Notes under the pieces: model-generated
Database searches by the model: none
Seen by the model: only the letters and a program-made list of their open reading frames with translations
Told to the model about the DNA's origin: nothing
DNA from: Chlorocebus sabaeus
Taxonomy: Eukaryota > Chordata > Mammalia > Primates > Cercopithecidae
Length of the DNA: 64,000 nt
NCBI RefSeq assembly: GCF_047675955.1
Contig: NW_027327442.1
Span: forward strand, 372,001-436,000
Direction: 5' to 3'
Shown: one piece after another, positions 35,901-49,082 of the stretch
Numbering within the stretch: the stretch's first letter is position 1
How the letters are laid out: each line of letters starts with the position of its first letter
Position numbers and translations under genes: made by a program

Positions 35901-38040
35901 AAGGTATTTCCTTTTGCAACATAGCCCTCTATGGGCTTCCAAATATCCCTTTGCCTATTCCACAAGAACAGCCTTAGCGAAAGGCTTCTTGAAGGGAAAG
36001 ATATAACTCTGTGAGATGAATTAACAGAACACAGTGCAGTTTCTCAGAACGCTTCTTTCCAGTTTTGAACGGAAGATATTTCCTTTATCAACATAGCCCT
36101 CTATGGGCTTCCAAATATCACTTTGCCAATTCCACAAGAACAGCCTTCGCGAAAGGCTTCTTGGAGGGAAAGATGTAACTCTGTGAGATGAATTAACAGA
36201 ACACAGAGCAGTTTCTCAGAAAGCTTCTTTCCAGTTTTGAACGGAAGATATTTCCTTTTTCAACATAGCCCACTATGGGCTTCCAAATATCACTTTTCCA
36301 ATTCCACAAGAACAGCCTTAGCGAAAGGCTTCTTGAAGCTAAAGATGTAACTCTGTGAGATGAATTAACAGAACACAGAGCAGTTTCTCAGAAAGCTTCT
36401 TGCAAGTTTTGAACGGAAGATATTTCCCTTTTCACCATAGCCCTCTATGGGCTTCCAAATATCACTTTGCCAATTCCACAAGAACAGCCTTAGCGAAAGG
36501 CTTCTTGAAGGGAAAGATGTAATTCTGTGAGATGAATTAACAGAACACAGAGCAGTTTCTCAGAAAGCTTCTTTCCAGTTTTGAACGGAAGATATTTCCT
36601 TTTTCACCATAGCCCTCTATGGACTTCCACATATCCCTTTACCGATTCCACAAGAACTTCCTTAGCGAAAGGCATCTTGAAGGGAAACATGTAACTCTGT
36701 GAGGTGAATTAACAGAACACAGAGCAGTTTCTCAGAAAGCTTCTTTCCAGTTTTGAACGGAAGATATTTCCTTTTTCACCGTAGCCCTCTATGGGTTTCC
36801 AAATATTCCTTTGCCAATTCCACAAGAACAGCCTTACCGAAAGGATTCTTGAAGGGAAAGATGTAACTCTGTGAGATGAACTAACAGAACACAGAGAAGT
36901 TTCTCAGAAAGCTTCTTTCCACTTTTGAACGGAAGATATTTCCTTTTTCACCATAGCCCTCTATGGGCTTCCAAATATCACTTTGCCAATTCCACATGAA
37001 CAGCCTTAGCGAAAGGCTTCTTGAAGGGAAACATGTAACTCTGTGAGATGAATCAACAGAACACAGAGCAGTTTCTCAGAAAGCTTCTTTCCAGTTTTGA
37101 ACGGAAGATATTTCCTTTTTCACCGTAGCCCTCTATGGGCTTAAAATTATCCCTTTGCCAATCACACAACAACAGCTTTAGCGAAAGGCATCTTGAAGTG
37201 AAAGATGTATCTCTGTGAGATGAATTAACAGAACACTGGGCAGTTTCTCAGAAAGCTTCTTTCCAGTTTTGAACGGAAGGTATTTCCTTTTTCACCATAG
37301 CCCTCTATGGGCTTCCAAATATCCCTTTGCCAATTCCACAAGAACAGCCTTAGCGAAAGACTTCTTGAAGGGAAAGATATAACTCTGTGAGAAGAATTAA
37401 CAGAACATAGAGCAGTTTCTCAGAAAGCTTCTTTCCAGTTTTGAACGGAAGATATTTCCTTTTTCACCATAGCCCTCTAAGGGCTTCCAAATATCCCTTT
37501 GCCAATTCCACAAGAACACCCGTAGCGAAAGGCTTCTTGTTGGGAAAGATGTAACTCGGTAAGATGAATTAACAGAACACAGAGTAGTTTCCCAGAAAGC
37601 ATCCTTCCAGTTTTTAACGGAAGATATTTCCTTTTACACCATAGCCCTCTATGGGTTTCCAAATATCCCTTTGCCAATTCCACAAGAACAGCCTTAGCGA
37701 AAGGCTTCTTGGAGGGAAAGATGTAACTCTGTGTGATGAATTAACAGAACACAGAGCAGTTTCTCAGAAAGCTTCTTTCCAGTTTTGAACGGAAGATATT
37801 TCCTTTTTCACGATAGCCCTCTATGGGCTTCCAAATATCCCTTTGCCAATTCCACAAGAACAGCCTTAGCGAAAGGCTTCTTGAAGGGAAAGATGTAACT
37901 CTGTGATTTGAATTAACAGAACACAGAGCAGTTTCTCAGAAAGCTTCTTTCCAGTTTTGAACGGAAGATATTTCCATTTTCACCATAGCCCTGTATGGGC
38001 TTCCAAATATCCCTTTGCCAATTCCACAAGAACAGCCTTA
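35900..38040 (-). repeat. 12-monomer block, first copy (second at 43,802-45,942)
   Basis: Offset 7,902 bp is constant over about 2.1 kb: ttgcctattcc at 35951 and 43853, tgcaagtttt at 36401 and 44303, and the 68-codon minus-strand open frame at 37477 and 45379. I noticed only isolated differences, such as ctctatgggctt against ctctattggctt near 37,135 and ctctatggg against ctgtatggg near 37,820. The match stops at about 38,040 (ccttatcgaaagg here, ccttagcgaaagg there). Confidence 0.9.
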
Positions 38041-39140
38041 TCGAAAGGCTTCTTGAAGGGAGAGATGTCACTCTGTGAAATGAATTAACAGAAGACAGAG
38101 CAGTTTCTCAGAAAGCTTCTTTCCAATTTTGAACGGAAGATATTTCCTTTTTCACCATAGCCCTCTATGGGCTTCCTAATATCCCTTTGCCAATTCCACA
38201 AGAACAGCCTTAGCGAAAGTCTTCTTGAAGGGACCGATGTAATTCTGTGAGATGAATTAACAGAACACAGAGCAGTTTCTCAGAAAGCTTCTTTGCAGTT
38301 TTGAACGGAAGATATTTCCTTTTTCACCATATCCCTCTATGGGCTTCCAAATATCACTTTGACAATTCCACAAGAACAGCCTTAGTGAAAGGCTTCCTGA
38401 AGGGAAAGATGTAACTCTGTGAGATGAATTAACAGAACACAGAGCAGTTTCTCAGAAAGCATCTTTCCAGTTTTGAATGGAAGATGTTTCCTTTTTCACC
38501 ATAGCCCTCTATGGGCTTCCAAATATCCCTTTGCCAATTCACAAGAACAGCCTTAGCGAAAGACTTCTTGAAGGGAAAGATGTAACTCTGTGAAGTGAAT
38601 TAACAGATCACAGAGCAGTTTCTCAGAAAGCTTCTTTCCAGTTTTGAACGGAAGACATTTCCTTTTTCCCCATAGCCCTCTATGGGCTTCCACATATTCC
38701 TTTGCCAATTGCACAAGAACAGCCTTAGCGAAAGGCTTCTTGAAGGGAAAGATGTAACCCTGTGAGGTGAATTAACAGAACACAGAGCAGTTTCTCAGAA
38801 AGATTCTTTCCAGTTTTGAACGGAAGATATTTCCTTTTTCACCATAGCCCTCTATGGGCTTCCAAATATCACTTTGCCAATTCCACAAGAACAGCCTTAG
38901 CGAAAGGCTTCTTGAAGGGAAACATGTAACTCTGTGAGATGAATCAGCAGAACACAGAGTAGTTCCTCAGAAAGCTTCCTTCCAGCTTTGAACGGAAGAT
39001 ATTTCCTTTTTCACCGTAGACCTCTATGGGCTTAAAATTATCCCTTTGCCAATCACACAACAACAGCTTTAGCGAAAGGCTTCTTGAAGTGAAAGATGTA
39101 TCTCTGTGAGATGAAATAACAGAACACTGGGCAGTTTCTC
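38040..39140 (-). repeat. Six-monomer block, first copy (second at 51,960-53,060)
   Basis: The offset is 13,920 bp. tcgaaaggct is at 38041 and 51961, and cagaagacagag follows at about 38,090 and 52,010. Further on, both copies carry gatgtttcc, ccaattcacaagaac, aattaacagatcacag, ttaaaattatccc and gaaataacagaacactggg. Small differences exist, such as gaatcagcag near 38,942 against gaatcaacag. The match starts almost exactly where the 35,900-38,040 block ends, so the two copied segments abut. Confidence 0.85.
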
Positions 39141-40745
39141 AGAAAGCTTCTTTGTAGTTTTGAACGGAAGTAATTTCCTTTTTAACCGTAGCCCTCTATG
39201 GGCTTCCAAATATCACTTTGCTAATTCCACAAGAACAGCCTTAGCGAAAGGCTTCCTGAGGGAAAGATGTAACTCTGTGAGATGAATTAGCAGAACACAG
39301 AGCAGTTTCTCAGAAAGCTTCTTTCCAGTTTTGAACATAAGATATTTCCTTTTTCACCATAGCCCTCTATGGGCTTCCAAATATCACTTTGCAATTCCAC
39401 AAGAACAGCCTTAGCGAAAGGCTTCTTGAAGGGAAAGATGTAACTCTGTGAGATGAATTAACCGAACACAGAACAGTTTCTCAGAAAGCTTCTTTCCAGT
39501 TTTGAACCTAAGATATTCCCTTTTTCACCATAGCCCTCTATGGGCTTAAAAATATCCCTTTGCCAATTCCACAAGACCAGCCTTAGCGAAAGGCTTCTTG
39601 AAGGGAGAGATGTAATTCCGTGAGATGAATTAACAGAACACAGAGCAGTTTCTCAGAAAGCTTCTTTCCAGTTTTGAACGGAAGATATTTCCTTTTTAAC
39701 CATTGCCCTCTAAGGGCTTCCAAATATCCCTTTGCCAATTCCACAAGAACAGCCTTAGCGAAAGGCTTCTTGAAGGGAAAGATGTAACTCTGTGAGATGA
39801 ATTAACAGAACACAGAGCAGCTTCTCAGAAAGCTTCCTTCCAGTTTTGAATGGAAGATATTTCCTTTTTCAACATAGCCCTCTATGGGCTTCCAAATATC
39901 CGTTTGCCAACTCCACAAGAACAGCCTTAGCGAAAGGCTTCTTGAAGGGAAAGATGTAATTCTGTGAGATGAATTAACAGAACACAGAGCAGTTTCTCAG
40001 AAAGCTTCTTTCCAGTTTTGAACGGAAGATATTTCCTTTTTCACCATAGCCCTCTATGGGCTTCCACATAACCCTTTACCGATTCCACAAGAACTGCCTT
40101 AGCGAAAGGCATCTTGAAGGGAAACATGTAACTCTGTGAGGTGAATTAACAGAACACAGAGCAGTTTCTCAGAAAGCTTCTTTCCAGTTTTGAACGGAAG
40201 ATATTTCCTTTTTCACCGTAGCCCTCTATGGGCTTCCAAATATCCCTTTGCCAATTCCACAAGAACAGGCTTACCGAAAGGATTCTTGAAGGGAAAGATG
40301 TAACTCTGTGAGATGAATTAACAGAACACAGAGCAGTTTCTCAGAAAGCTTGTTTGCAGTTTTGAACGGAAGATATTTCCTTTTTCACCATAGCCCTCTA
40401 TGGGCTTCAAAATATCACTTTGCCTATTCCACAAGAACAGCCTTAGCGAAAGGCTTCCTGAAGGGAAAGATGTAACTCTGTGAGATGAATTAACAGAACA
40501 CAGAACAATTTCTCAGAAAGCTTCTTTCCAGTTTTGAACGGAAGATATTTCCTTTTTCACCATAGCACTCTATGGGCTTCCAAATATCCCTTTGCCAATT
40601 CACAAGAATAGCCTTAGAGAAAGACTTCTTGAAGGGAAAGATGTAACTCTGTGAAGTGAATTAACAGAACACAGCAGTTTCTCAGAAAGCTTCTTTGCAG
40701 TTTTGAACGGAAGATATTTCCTTTTTCACCCTCGCCCTCTAAGGG
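39140..40745 (-). repeat. About nine mixed alpha satellite monomers
   Basis: The first monomers are the gtagttttgaacggaag/taatttcc type followed by a one-base-short cttcctgaggg monomer, gaacataag and gaacctaag types. The same series occurs near 48,260-48,650 and 58,400-58,800, and its first two monomers near 53,930-54,050. About 40,060-40,300 holds the taccgattcc and ttaccgaaaggattc pair also found in the 35.9-kb block. No long period is visible here. Confidence 0.7.
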
Positions 40746-43285
40746 CTTCCAAATATCAATTTGACAATTCCACAAGAACAGCCTTAGCGAAAGGCTTCCT
40801 GAAGGGAAAGATGTAACTCTGTGGGAAGAATTAACAGAACACAGAGCAGTTTCTCAGAAAGCTTCTTTCCAGTTTTGAACGGGAGATATTTCCTTTTTCA
40901 CCATAGCCCTCTAGGGGCTTCCCAATATCACTTTGCCAATTCCACAAGAACAGCCTTAGCGAAAAGCTTCTTGAAGGGAAAGATGTAACTCTGTGGGATG
41001 ATTTAACAGAAACAGAGCAGTTTCTCAGAAAGCTTCTTTCCAGTTCTGAACGGAAGATATTTCCTCTTTCACCATAGCCCTCTAAGGGCTTCCAAATATC
41101 ACTTTGCCAATTCCACAAGAACAGCCTTAGAGAAAGGCTTCTTGAAGGGAAAGATGTAACTCTGTGAGATGAATTAACAGAACACAGAGCAGTTTCTCAG
41201 AAAGCCTCTTTCCAGTTTTGAACGGATGATATTTCCTTTTTCACCATAGCCCTCTATGGGATTCCAAATATCACTTTGCCAATTCCACAAGAACAGCCTT
41301 AGCGAAAGGCTTCTTGAAGGGAAAGATGTAACTCTGTGAGGTGAATTAACAGAACACAGAGCAGTTTCTCAGAAAGCTTCTTTCCAGTTTTGAACGGAAG
41401 ATATTTCCTTTTTCACCATAGCCCTCTATGGGCTTCCACATAACCCTTTACCGATTCCACAAGAACAGCCTAAGCGAAAAGCTTCTTGAAGGGAAAGATG
41501 TAATTCTGTGGGATGAATTAACAGAACCAGAGCAGTTTCTCAGAAAGCTTCTTTCCACTTTTGAACGGAAGATATTTCCTTTTTCACCATAGCCCTCTAT
41601 GGGCTTCCAAATATCTCTTTTACAATTCCACAAGAACATCCTTAGCGAAAGGGTTCTTGAAGGGAAAGATATAACTCTGTGAGATGAATTAACAGAACAC
41701 AGAGCAGTTTCTCAGAAAGCTTCTTTGCAGTTTTGAACGGAAGATATTTCCTTTTTCACCATAGCCCTCTATGGGCTTCCAAATATCCCTTTGCCAATTC
41801 TACAAGAACAGCCTTAGCGAAAGGCTTCTTGAAGGGAAACATGTAACTCTGTGAGATGAATTAACAGAACACAGAGCAGTTTTTCAGAAAGCTTCTTTGC
41901 AGTATTAAACGGAAGGTATTTCCTTTTCACCATAGCCCTCTATGGGTTTCCAAGTATCACTTTGCCAATTCCACAAGAACAGCCTTAGGGAAAGGCTCCT
42001 TGAAGGGAAAAATGTAACTCTGTGAGATGAATTAACAGAACACAGAGCAGTTTCTCAGAAAGCTTCTTTCCAGTTTTGAACGGTAGATATTTCCTTTTTC
42101 ACCATAGCCCTCTATGGGCTTCCAACTATCCCTCTGCCAATTCTTCAAGAACAGCCTTAGCGAAAGGCTTCTTGAAGGGAAAGATGTAACTCTGTGAGAT
42201 GAATTAACAGAACACAGAGCAGTTTCTCAGAAAGCTTCTTTCCTGTTTTGAATGGAAGATATTTCCTTTTTCACCATAGCCCTCTATGGGCTTCCACATA
42301 TCCCTTTGCCAATTAAACAAGAACAGCCTTAGCGAAAGGCTTCTTGAAGGGAAAGATGTAACTCTGTGAGGTGAATTAACAGAACACAGAGCAGTTCCTC
42401 AAAAGATTCTTTTCAGTTTTGAACGGAAGATATTTCCTTTTTCACCATAGCCCTCTAAGGGCTTGCAAATATCACTTTGCCAATTCCACAAGAACAGCCT
42501 TAGCGAAAGGCTTCTTGAAGGGAGAGATGTAACTCTTTGACATGAATTAACAGAACACAGAGCAGTTTCTCAGAAAGCTTCTATCCAGTTTTGAACGGAA
42601 GATATTTGCTTTTTCACCATAGCCCTCTAGGGGCTTGCAAATATCCCTTTGCCAATTCAACAAGCACAGCCTTAGCGAAAGGCTTCTTGAAGGGAGAGAT
42701 GTCACTCTGTGAAATGAATTAACAGAACACAGAGCAGTTTCTCAGAAAGCTTCTTTCCACTTTTGAACGGAAGATATTTCCTTTTTCACCATAGCCCTCT
42801 ATGGGCTTCCAAATATCACTTTGCCAATTCCACAAGAACAGCCTTAGCGAAAGGCTTCTTGAAGGGAAAGATGTAACTCTGTGAGGTGAATTACCAGAAC
42901 ACAGAGCAGTTTCTCAGAAAGCTTCTTTCCACTTTTGAACGGAAGATATTTCCTTTTTCACCATAGCCCTCTATGGGCTTCCAAATATCCCTTTGCCAAT
43001 TCCACAAGAACAGCCTTAACGAAAGGCTTCTTGAAGGGAAAGATGTAACTCTGTGAGGTGAATTAACAGAACACAGAGCAGTTCCTCAGAAAGCTTCTTT
43101 TCAGTTTTCAACGGAAGATATTTCCTTTTTCACCATAGCCCTCTATGGGCTTCCAAATATCACTTTGCCAATTCCACAAGAACAGCCTTAGCCAAAGGCT
43201 TCTTGAAGGGAAAGATGTAACTCTGTGAGATGAATTAACAGAACACAGAGCAGTTTCTCAGAAAGCTTCTTTCCACTTTTGAAAG
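40745..43285 (-). repeat. 14-15-monomer block, first copy (second at 55,185-57,553)
   Basis: Offset 14,440 bp holds from about 40,745 to 42,890: aaatatcaat at 40751 and 55191, cagtattaaacgg with a one-t-short ttccttttcacc near 41,910 and 56,350, and cagttcctcaaaagattc near 42,395 and 56,835. It then changes to 14,268 bp (gccaaaggct at 43191 and 57459), one monomer less, so one monomer near 42,890-43,070 is absent from the second copy. The 95-codon open frame at 40831-41118 is produced by a 1-base deletion (acagaaacagagc) that makes one monomer 171 bp. Confidence 0.88.
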
Positions 43286-43802
43286 GAAGGTATTTCCTTT
43301 TTCACCATAGCCCTATATGGGCTTCCAAATATCCCTTTGCCAATTCCACAAGAACAGCCTTAGCGAAAGGCTTCTTGAAGGGAAAGATGTAACTCTGTGA
43401 GATGAATTAACAGAACACAGAGCAGTTTCTCAGAAAGCTTCTTTCCAGTTTTGAACCTAAGATATTTCCTTTTTCACCATAGCCCTCTATGGGCTTAAAA
43501 ATATCCCTTTGCCAATTCCACAAGGACAGCCTTAGCGAAAGGCTTCTTGAAGGGAGAGATGTAATTCCGTGAGATGAATTAACAGAACACAGAGCAGTTT
43601 CTCAGAAAGCTTCTTTCCACTTTTGAACGGAAGATATTTCCTTTTTCACCATAGCCCTCTATGGGCTTCCAAATATCCCTTTGCCAATTCCACAAGAACA
43701 GCCTTAGCGAAAGGCTTCTTGAAGGGAATGATGTAACTCTGTCAGATGAATTAACAGAACACAGAGCAGCTTCTCAGAAAGCTTCCTTCCAGTTTTGAAT
43801 GG
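43285..43802 (-). repeat. Three alpha satellite monomers between two copied blocks
   Basis: These are a gaacctaag/cttaaaaatatccc monomer with acaaggacagcc and gtaattccgtgag, then a gaatgatg/ctgtcagatgaatt monomer with gcagcttctcag. The same series appears at about 48,600-48,960, and the gtaattccgtgag to ctgtcag part a second time at 49,220-49,480. This stretch is therefore the probable relative of the 3-monomer tandem duplication there. Confidence 0.75.
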
Positions 43803-45942
43803 AAGATATTTCCTTTTTCAACATAGCCCTCTATGGGCTTCCAAATATCCCTTTGCCTATTCCACAAGAACAGCCTTAGCGAAAGGCTTCTTGAAGGGAA
43901 AGATATAACTCTGTGAGATGAATTAACAGAACACAGTGCAGTTTCTCAGAACGCTTCTTTCCAGTTTTGAACGGAAGATATTTCCTTTATCAACATAGCC
44001 CTCTATGGGCTTCCAAATATCACTTTGCCAATTCCACAAGAACAGCCTTCGCGAAAGGCTTCTTGGAGGGAAAGATGTAACTCTGTGAGATGAATTAACA
44101 GAACACAGAGCAGTTTCTCAGAAAGCTTCTTTCCAGTTTTGAACGGAAGATATTTCCTTTTTCAACATAGCCCACTATGGGCTTCCAAATATCACTTTTC
44201 CAATTCCACAAGAACAGCCTTAGCGAAAGGCTTCTTGAAGCTAAAGATGTAACTCTGTGAGATGAATTAACAGAACACAGAGCAGTTTCTCAGAAAGCTT
44301 CTTGCAAGTTTTGAACGGAAGATATTTCCCTTTTCACCATAGCCCTCTATGGGCTTCCAAATATCACTTTGCCAATTCCACAAGAACAGCCTTAGCGAAA
44401 GGCTTCTTGAAGGGAAAGATGTAATTCTGTGAGATGAATTAACAGAACACAGAGCAGTTTCTCAGAAAGCTTCTTTCCAGTTTTGAACGGAAGATATTTC
44501 CTTTTTCACCATAGCCCTCTATGGACTTCCACATATCCCTTTACCGATTCCACAAGAACTTCCTTAGCGAAAGGCATCTTGAAGGGAAACATGTAACTCT
44601 GTGAGGTGAATTAACAGAACACAGAGCAGTTTCTCAGAAAGCTTCTTTCCAGTTTTGAACGGAAGATATTTCCTTTTTCACCGTAGCCCTCTATGGGTTT
44701 CCAAATATTCCTTTGCCAATTCCACAAGAACAGCCTTACCGAAAGGATTCTTGAAGGGAAAGATGTAACTCTGTGAGATGAACTAACAGAACACAGAGAA
44801 GTTTCTCAGAAAGCTTCTTTCCACTTTTGAACGGAAGATATTTCCTTTTTCACCATAGCCCTCTATGGGCTTCCAAATATCACTTTGCCAATTCCACATG
44901 AACAGCCTTAGCGAAAGGCTTCTTGAAGGGAAACATGTAACTCTGTGAGATGAATCAACAGAACACAGAGCAGTTTCTCAGAAAGCTTCTTTCCAGTTTT
45001 GAACGGAAGATATTTCCTTTTTCACCGTAGCCCTCTATTGGCTTAAAATTATCCCTTTGCCAATCACACAACAACAGCTTTAGCGAAAGGCATCTTGAAG
45101 TGAAAGATGTATCTCTGTGAGATGAATTAACAGAACACTGGGCAGTTTCTCAGAAAGCTTCTTTCCAGTTTTGAACGGAAGGTATTTCCTTTTTCACCAT
45201 AGCCCTCTATGGGCTTCCAAATATCCCTTTGCCAATTCCACAAGAACAGCCTTAGCGAAAGACTTCTTGAAGGGAAAGATATAACTCTGTGAGAAGAATT
45301 AACAGAACATAGAGCAGTTTCTCAGAAAGCTTCTTTCCAGTTTTGAACGGAAGATATTTCCTTTTTCACCATAGCCCTCTAAGGGCTTCCAAATATCCCT
45401 TTGCCAATTCCACAAGAACACCCGTAGCGAAAGGCTTCTTGTTGGGAAAGATGTAACTCGGTAAGATGAATTAACAGAACACAGAGTAGTTTCCCAGAAA
45501 GCATCCTTCCAGTTTTTAACGGAAGATATTTCCTTTTACACCATAGCCCTCTATGGGTTTCCAAATATCCCTTTGCCAATTCCACAAGAACAGCCTTAGC
45601 GAAAGGCTTCTTGGAGGGAAAGATGTAACTCTGTGTGATGAATTAACAGAACACAGAGCAGTTTCTCAGAAAGCTTCTTTCCAGTTTTGAACGGAAGATA
45701 TTTCCTTTTTCACGATAGCCCTGTATGGGCTTCCAAATATCCCTTTGCCAATTCCACAAGAACAGCCTTAGCGAAAGGCTTCTTGAAGGGAAAGATGTAA
45801 CTCTGTGATTTGAATTAACAGAACACAGAGCAGTTTCTCAGAAAGCTTCTTTCCAGTTTTGAACGGAAGATATTTCCATTTTCACCATAGCCCTGTATGG
45901 GCTTCCAAATATCCCTTTGCCAATTCCACAAGAACAGCCTTA
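43802..45942 (-). repeat. 12-monomer block, second copy of 35,900-38,040
   Basis: This is the partner of the first copy at offset 7,902 bp. The part from about 44,090 to 44,928 occurs a third time at 49,592-50,430 (offset 5,502 bp; agcccactat at 44169 and 49671). The 68-codon minus-strand open frame at 45379-45585 is the same as that at 37477-37683 and is a by-product of the satellite. Confidence 0.9.
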
Positions 45943-48190
45943 GCGAAAGGCTTCTTGTAGGGAAAGATGTAACTCTGTGAGATGAATTAACAGAACACAG
46001 AGCAGTTTTTCAGAAAGCTTCTTTCCAGTTTTGAACGGAAGATATTTCCTTTTTCACCATAGCCCTCTATGGACTTGCAAATATCCCTTTGCCAATTCAA
46101 CAAGAACAGCCTTAGCGAAAGGCTTCTTGAAGGGAGAGATGTCACTCTGTGAAATGAATTAACAGAACACAGAGCAGTTTCTCAGAAAGCTTCTTTCCAC
46201 TTTTGAACGGAAGGTATTTCCTTTTTCACCATAGCCCTCTATGGGCTTCCAAATATCCCTTTGCCAATTCCAAAAGAACAGCCTTAGCGAAAGGCTTCTT
46301 GAAGGGACAGATGTAACTCTGTGAGATGAATTAACAGAACACAGAGCAGTTTCTCAGAAAGCCTCTTTGCAGTTTTGAACGGAAGATATTTCCTTTTTCA
46401 CCATAGCCCTCTATGGGCTTCCAAATATCACTTTGCCAATTCCACAAGAACAGCCTTAGTGAAAGGCTTCCTGAAGGGAAAGATGTAACTCTGTGAGATG
46501 AATTAACAGAACACAGAGCAGTTTCTCAGAAAGCATCTTTCCAGTTTTGAATGGAAGATGTTTCCTTTTTCACCATAGCCCTCTATGGGCTTCCAAATAT
46601 CCCTTTGCCAATTCACAGGAACAGCCTTAGCGAAAGACTTCTTGAAGGGAAAGATGTAACTCTGTGAAGTGAATTAACAGAACACAGAGCAGTTTCTCAG
46701 AAAGCTTCTTTCCAATTTTGAACGGAAGATATTTCCGTTTTCACCATAGCCCTCTATGAGCTTCCAAATATCCCTTTGCCAATTCCACAAGAACAGCCTT
46801 AGCGAAAGGCTTCTTGAAGGGAAAGATGTAACTCTGTGAGATGAATTAACAGAACACAGAGCAGTTTCTCAGAAAGCTTCTTTCCACTTTTGAACGGAAG
46901 ATATTTCCTTTTTCACCATACCCCTCTATGGGCTTCCAAATATCACTTTGCCAATTCCACAAGAACAGCCTGAGCGAAAGGCTTCTTGAAGGGAAAGATG
47001 TAACTCTGTGAGATGAATTAACAGAACACAGAGCAGTTTCTCAGAAAGCTTCTTTCCAGTTTTGAACGGAAGATATTTCCTTTTTCACCATAGCCCTGTA
47101 TGGGCTTCCACATATCCCTTCACCAATTCCACAAGAACAGCCTTAGCGAACGGCTTCTTGAAGGGAAAGATGTAACTCTGTGATTTGAATTAACAGAACA
47201 CTGAGCAGTTTCTCAGAAAGCTTCTTTCCAGTTTTGAACGGAAGATATTTCCGTTTTCACCATAGCCCTCTATGGGCTTCCAAATATCCCTTTGCCAATT
47301 CCACAAGAACAGCCTTAGCGAAAGGCTTCTTGAAGGGAAAGATGTAACTCTGTGAGATGAATTAACAGAACATAGAGCAGTTTCTCAGAAAGCTTCTTTG
47401 CAGCTTTGAAGGGAAGATATTTCCTTTTTCACCGTAACCCTCTTTGGGCTTCCAAATATCACTTCGCCAATTCCACAAGAACAGCCTTAGCGAAAGGCTT
47501 ACTGAAGGGAAAGATGTAACTCTGTGAGATGAATTAACAGAACACAGAGCAGTTTTTCAGAAAGCTTCTTTCCAGTTTTGAACGGAAGATATTTCCTTTT
47601 TCACCATAGCCCTCTAGGGGCTTGCAAATATCCCTTTGCCAATTCAACAAGAACAGCCTTAGCGAAAGGCTTCTTGAAGGGAGAGATGTCACTCTGTGAA
47701 ATGAATTAACAGAACACAGAGCAGTTTCTCAGAAAGCTTCTTTCCACTTTTGAACGGAAGATATTTCCTTTTTCACCATAGCCCTCTATGGGCTTCCAAA
47801 TATCACTTTGCCAATTCCACAAGAACAGCCTTAGCGAAAGGCTTCTTGAAGGGAAAGATGTATCTCTGTGAGGTGAATTACCAGAACACAGAGCAGTTTC
47901 TCAGAAAGCTTCTTTCCACTTTTGAACGGAAGATATTTCCTTTTTCACCGTAGCCCTCTATGGGCTTCCAAATATCCCTTTGCCAATTCCACAAGAACAG
48001 CCTTAACGAAAGGCTTCTTGAAGGGAAAGATGTAACTCTGTGAGGTGAATTAACAGAACACAGAGCAGTTCCTCAGAAAGCTTCTTTTCAGTTTTCAACG
48101 GAAGATATTTCCTTTTTCACCAGAGCCCTCTATGGGCTAACAACTATCCCTCTGCCAATTCTTCAAGAACAGCCTTAGCGAAAGGCTTCT
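45942..48190 (-). repeat. About 13 monomers, mosaic of blocks seen elsewhere
   Basis: About 46,050-46,690 carries the gcatctttcc/gatgtttcc monomers (gcatctttcc at 46533) also at 33301, 38459 and near 52,379. About 46,690-47,640 matches 14,890-15,840 (offset 31,799 bp). About 47,640-48,110 matches 42,650-43,120 (ttaccagaac at 42891 and 47878, offset 4,987 bp). A ctaacaactatccctctgcc monomer near 48,137 recurs near 57,765. The 67-codon plus-strand frame at 47750-47953 is not a gene. Confidence 0.8.
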
Positions 48191-49082
48191 TGAAGGGAAA
48201 GATGTAACTCTCTGAGATGAATTAACAGAACACAGAGCAGTTTCTCAGAAAGCTTCTTTGTAGTTTTGAACGGAAGTAATTTCCTTTTTAACCATAGCCC
48301 TCTATGGGATTCCAAATATCACTTTGCCAATTCCACAACAACAGCCTTAGCGAAAGGCTTCCTGAGGGAAAGATGTAACTCTGTGAGATGAATTAGCAGA
48401 ACACAGAGCAGTTTCTCAGAAAGCTTCTTTCCAGTTTTGAACATAAGATATTTCCTTTTTCACCATAGCCCTCTATGGGCTTCCAAATATCACTTTGCCA
48501 ATTCCACAAGAACAGCCTTAGCGAAAGGCTTCTTGAAGGGAAAGATGTAACTCTGTGAGATGAATTAACAGAACACAGAGCAGTTTCTCAGAAAGCTTCT
48601 TTCCAGTATTGAACCTAAGATATTTCCTTTTTCACCATAGCCCTCTATGGGCTTAAAAATATCCCTTTGCCAATTCCACAAGGACAGCCTTAGCGAAAGG
48701 CTTCTGGAAGGGAGAGATGTAATTCCGTGAGATGAATTAACAGAACACAGAGCAGTTTCTCAGAAAGCTTGTTTCCACTTTTGAACGGAAGATATTTCCT
48801 TTTTCACCATAGCCCTCTATGGGCTTCCAAATATCCCTTTGCCAATTCCACAAGAACAGCCTTAGCGAAAGGCTTCTTGAAGGGAATGATGTAACTCTGT
48901 CAGATGAATTAACAGAACACAGAGCAGCTTCTCAGAAAGCTTCCTTCCAGTTTTGAATGGAAGATATTTCCTTTTTCAACATAGCCCTCTATGGGCTTCC
49001 AAATATCCCTTTGCCTATTCCACAAGAACAGCCTTAGCGAAAGGCTTCTTGAAGGGAAAGATATAACTCTGTGAGATGAATT
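48190..49082 (-). repeat. Five-monomer block, first copy (second at 58,331-59,223)
   Basis: The offset is 10,141 bp: tagttttgaa at 48261 and 58402, followed in both by taatttcc, the short cttcctgaggg, gaattagcag, gaacataag, gaacctaag or gaacctagg, acaaggacagcc and gtaattccgtgag. Near the end the copies differ (gaatgatg and ctgtcag here, gaaagatg and ctgtgag there) but share ttgcctattcc. Confidence 0.8.

Noticed and set aside
40831..41118. 95-codon minus-strand open frame, and the related 61-81-codon minus-strand frames (for example 1462, 5417, 12811, 20892, 28975 and 58019)
   Set aside because: They are the same satellite segment read in the same phase again and again. They cover one to under two monomers, have no upstream gene signals, and their copies follow the DNA block copies exactly. 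They are chance open frames of alpha satellite.
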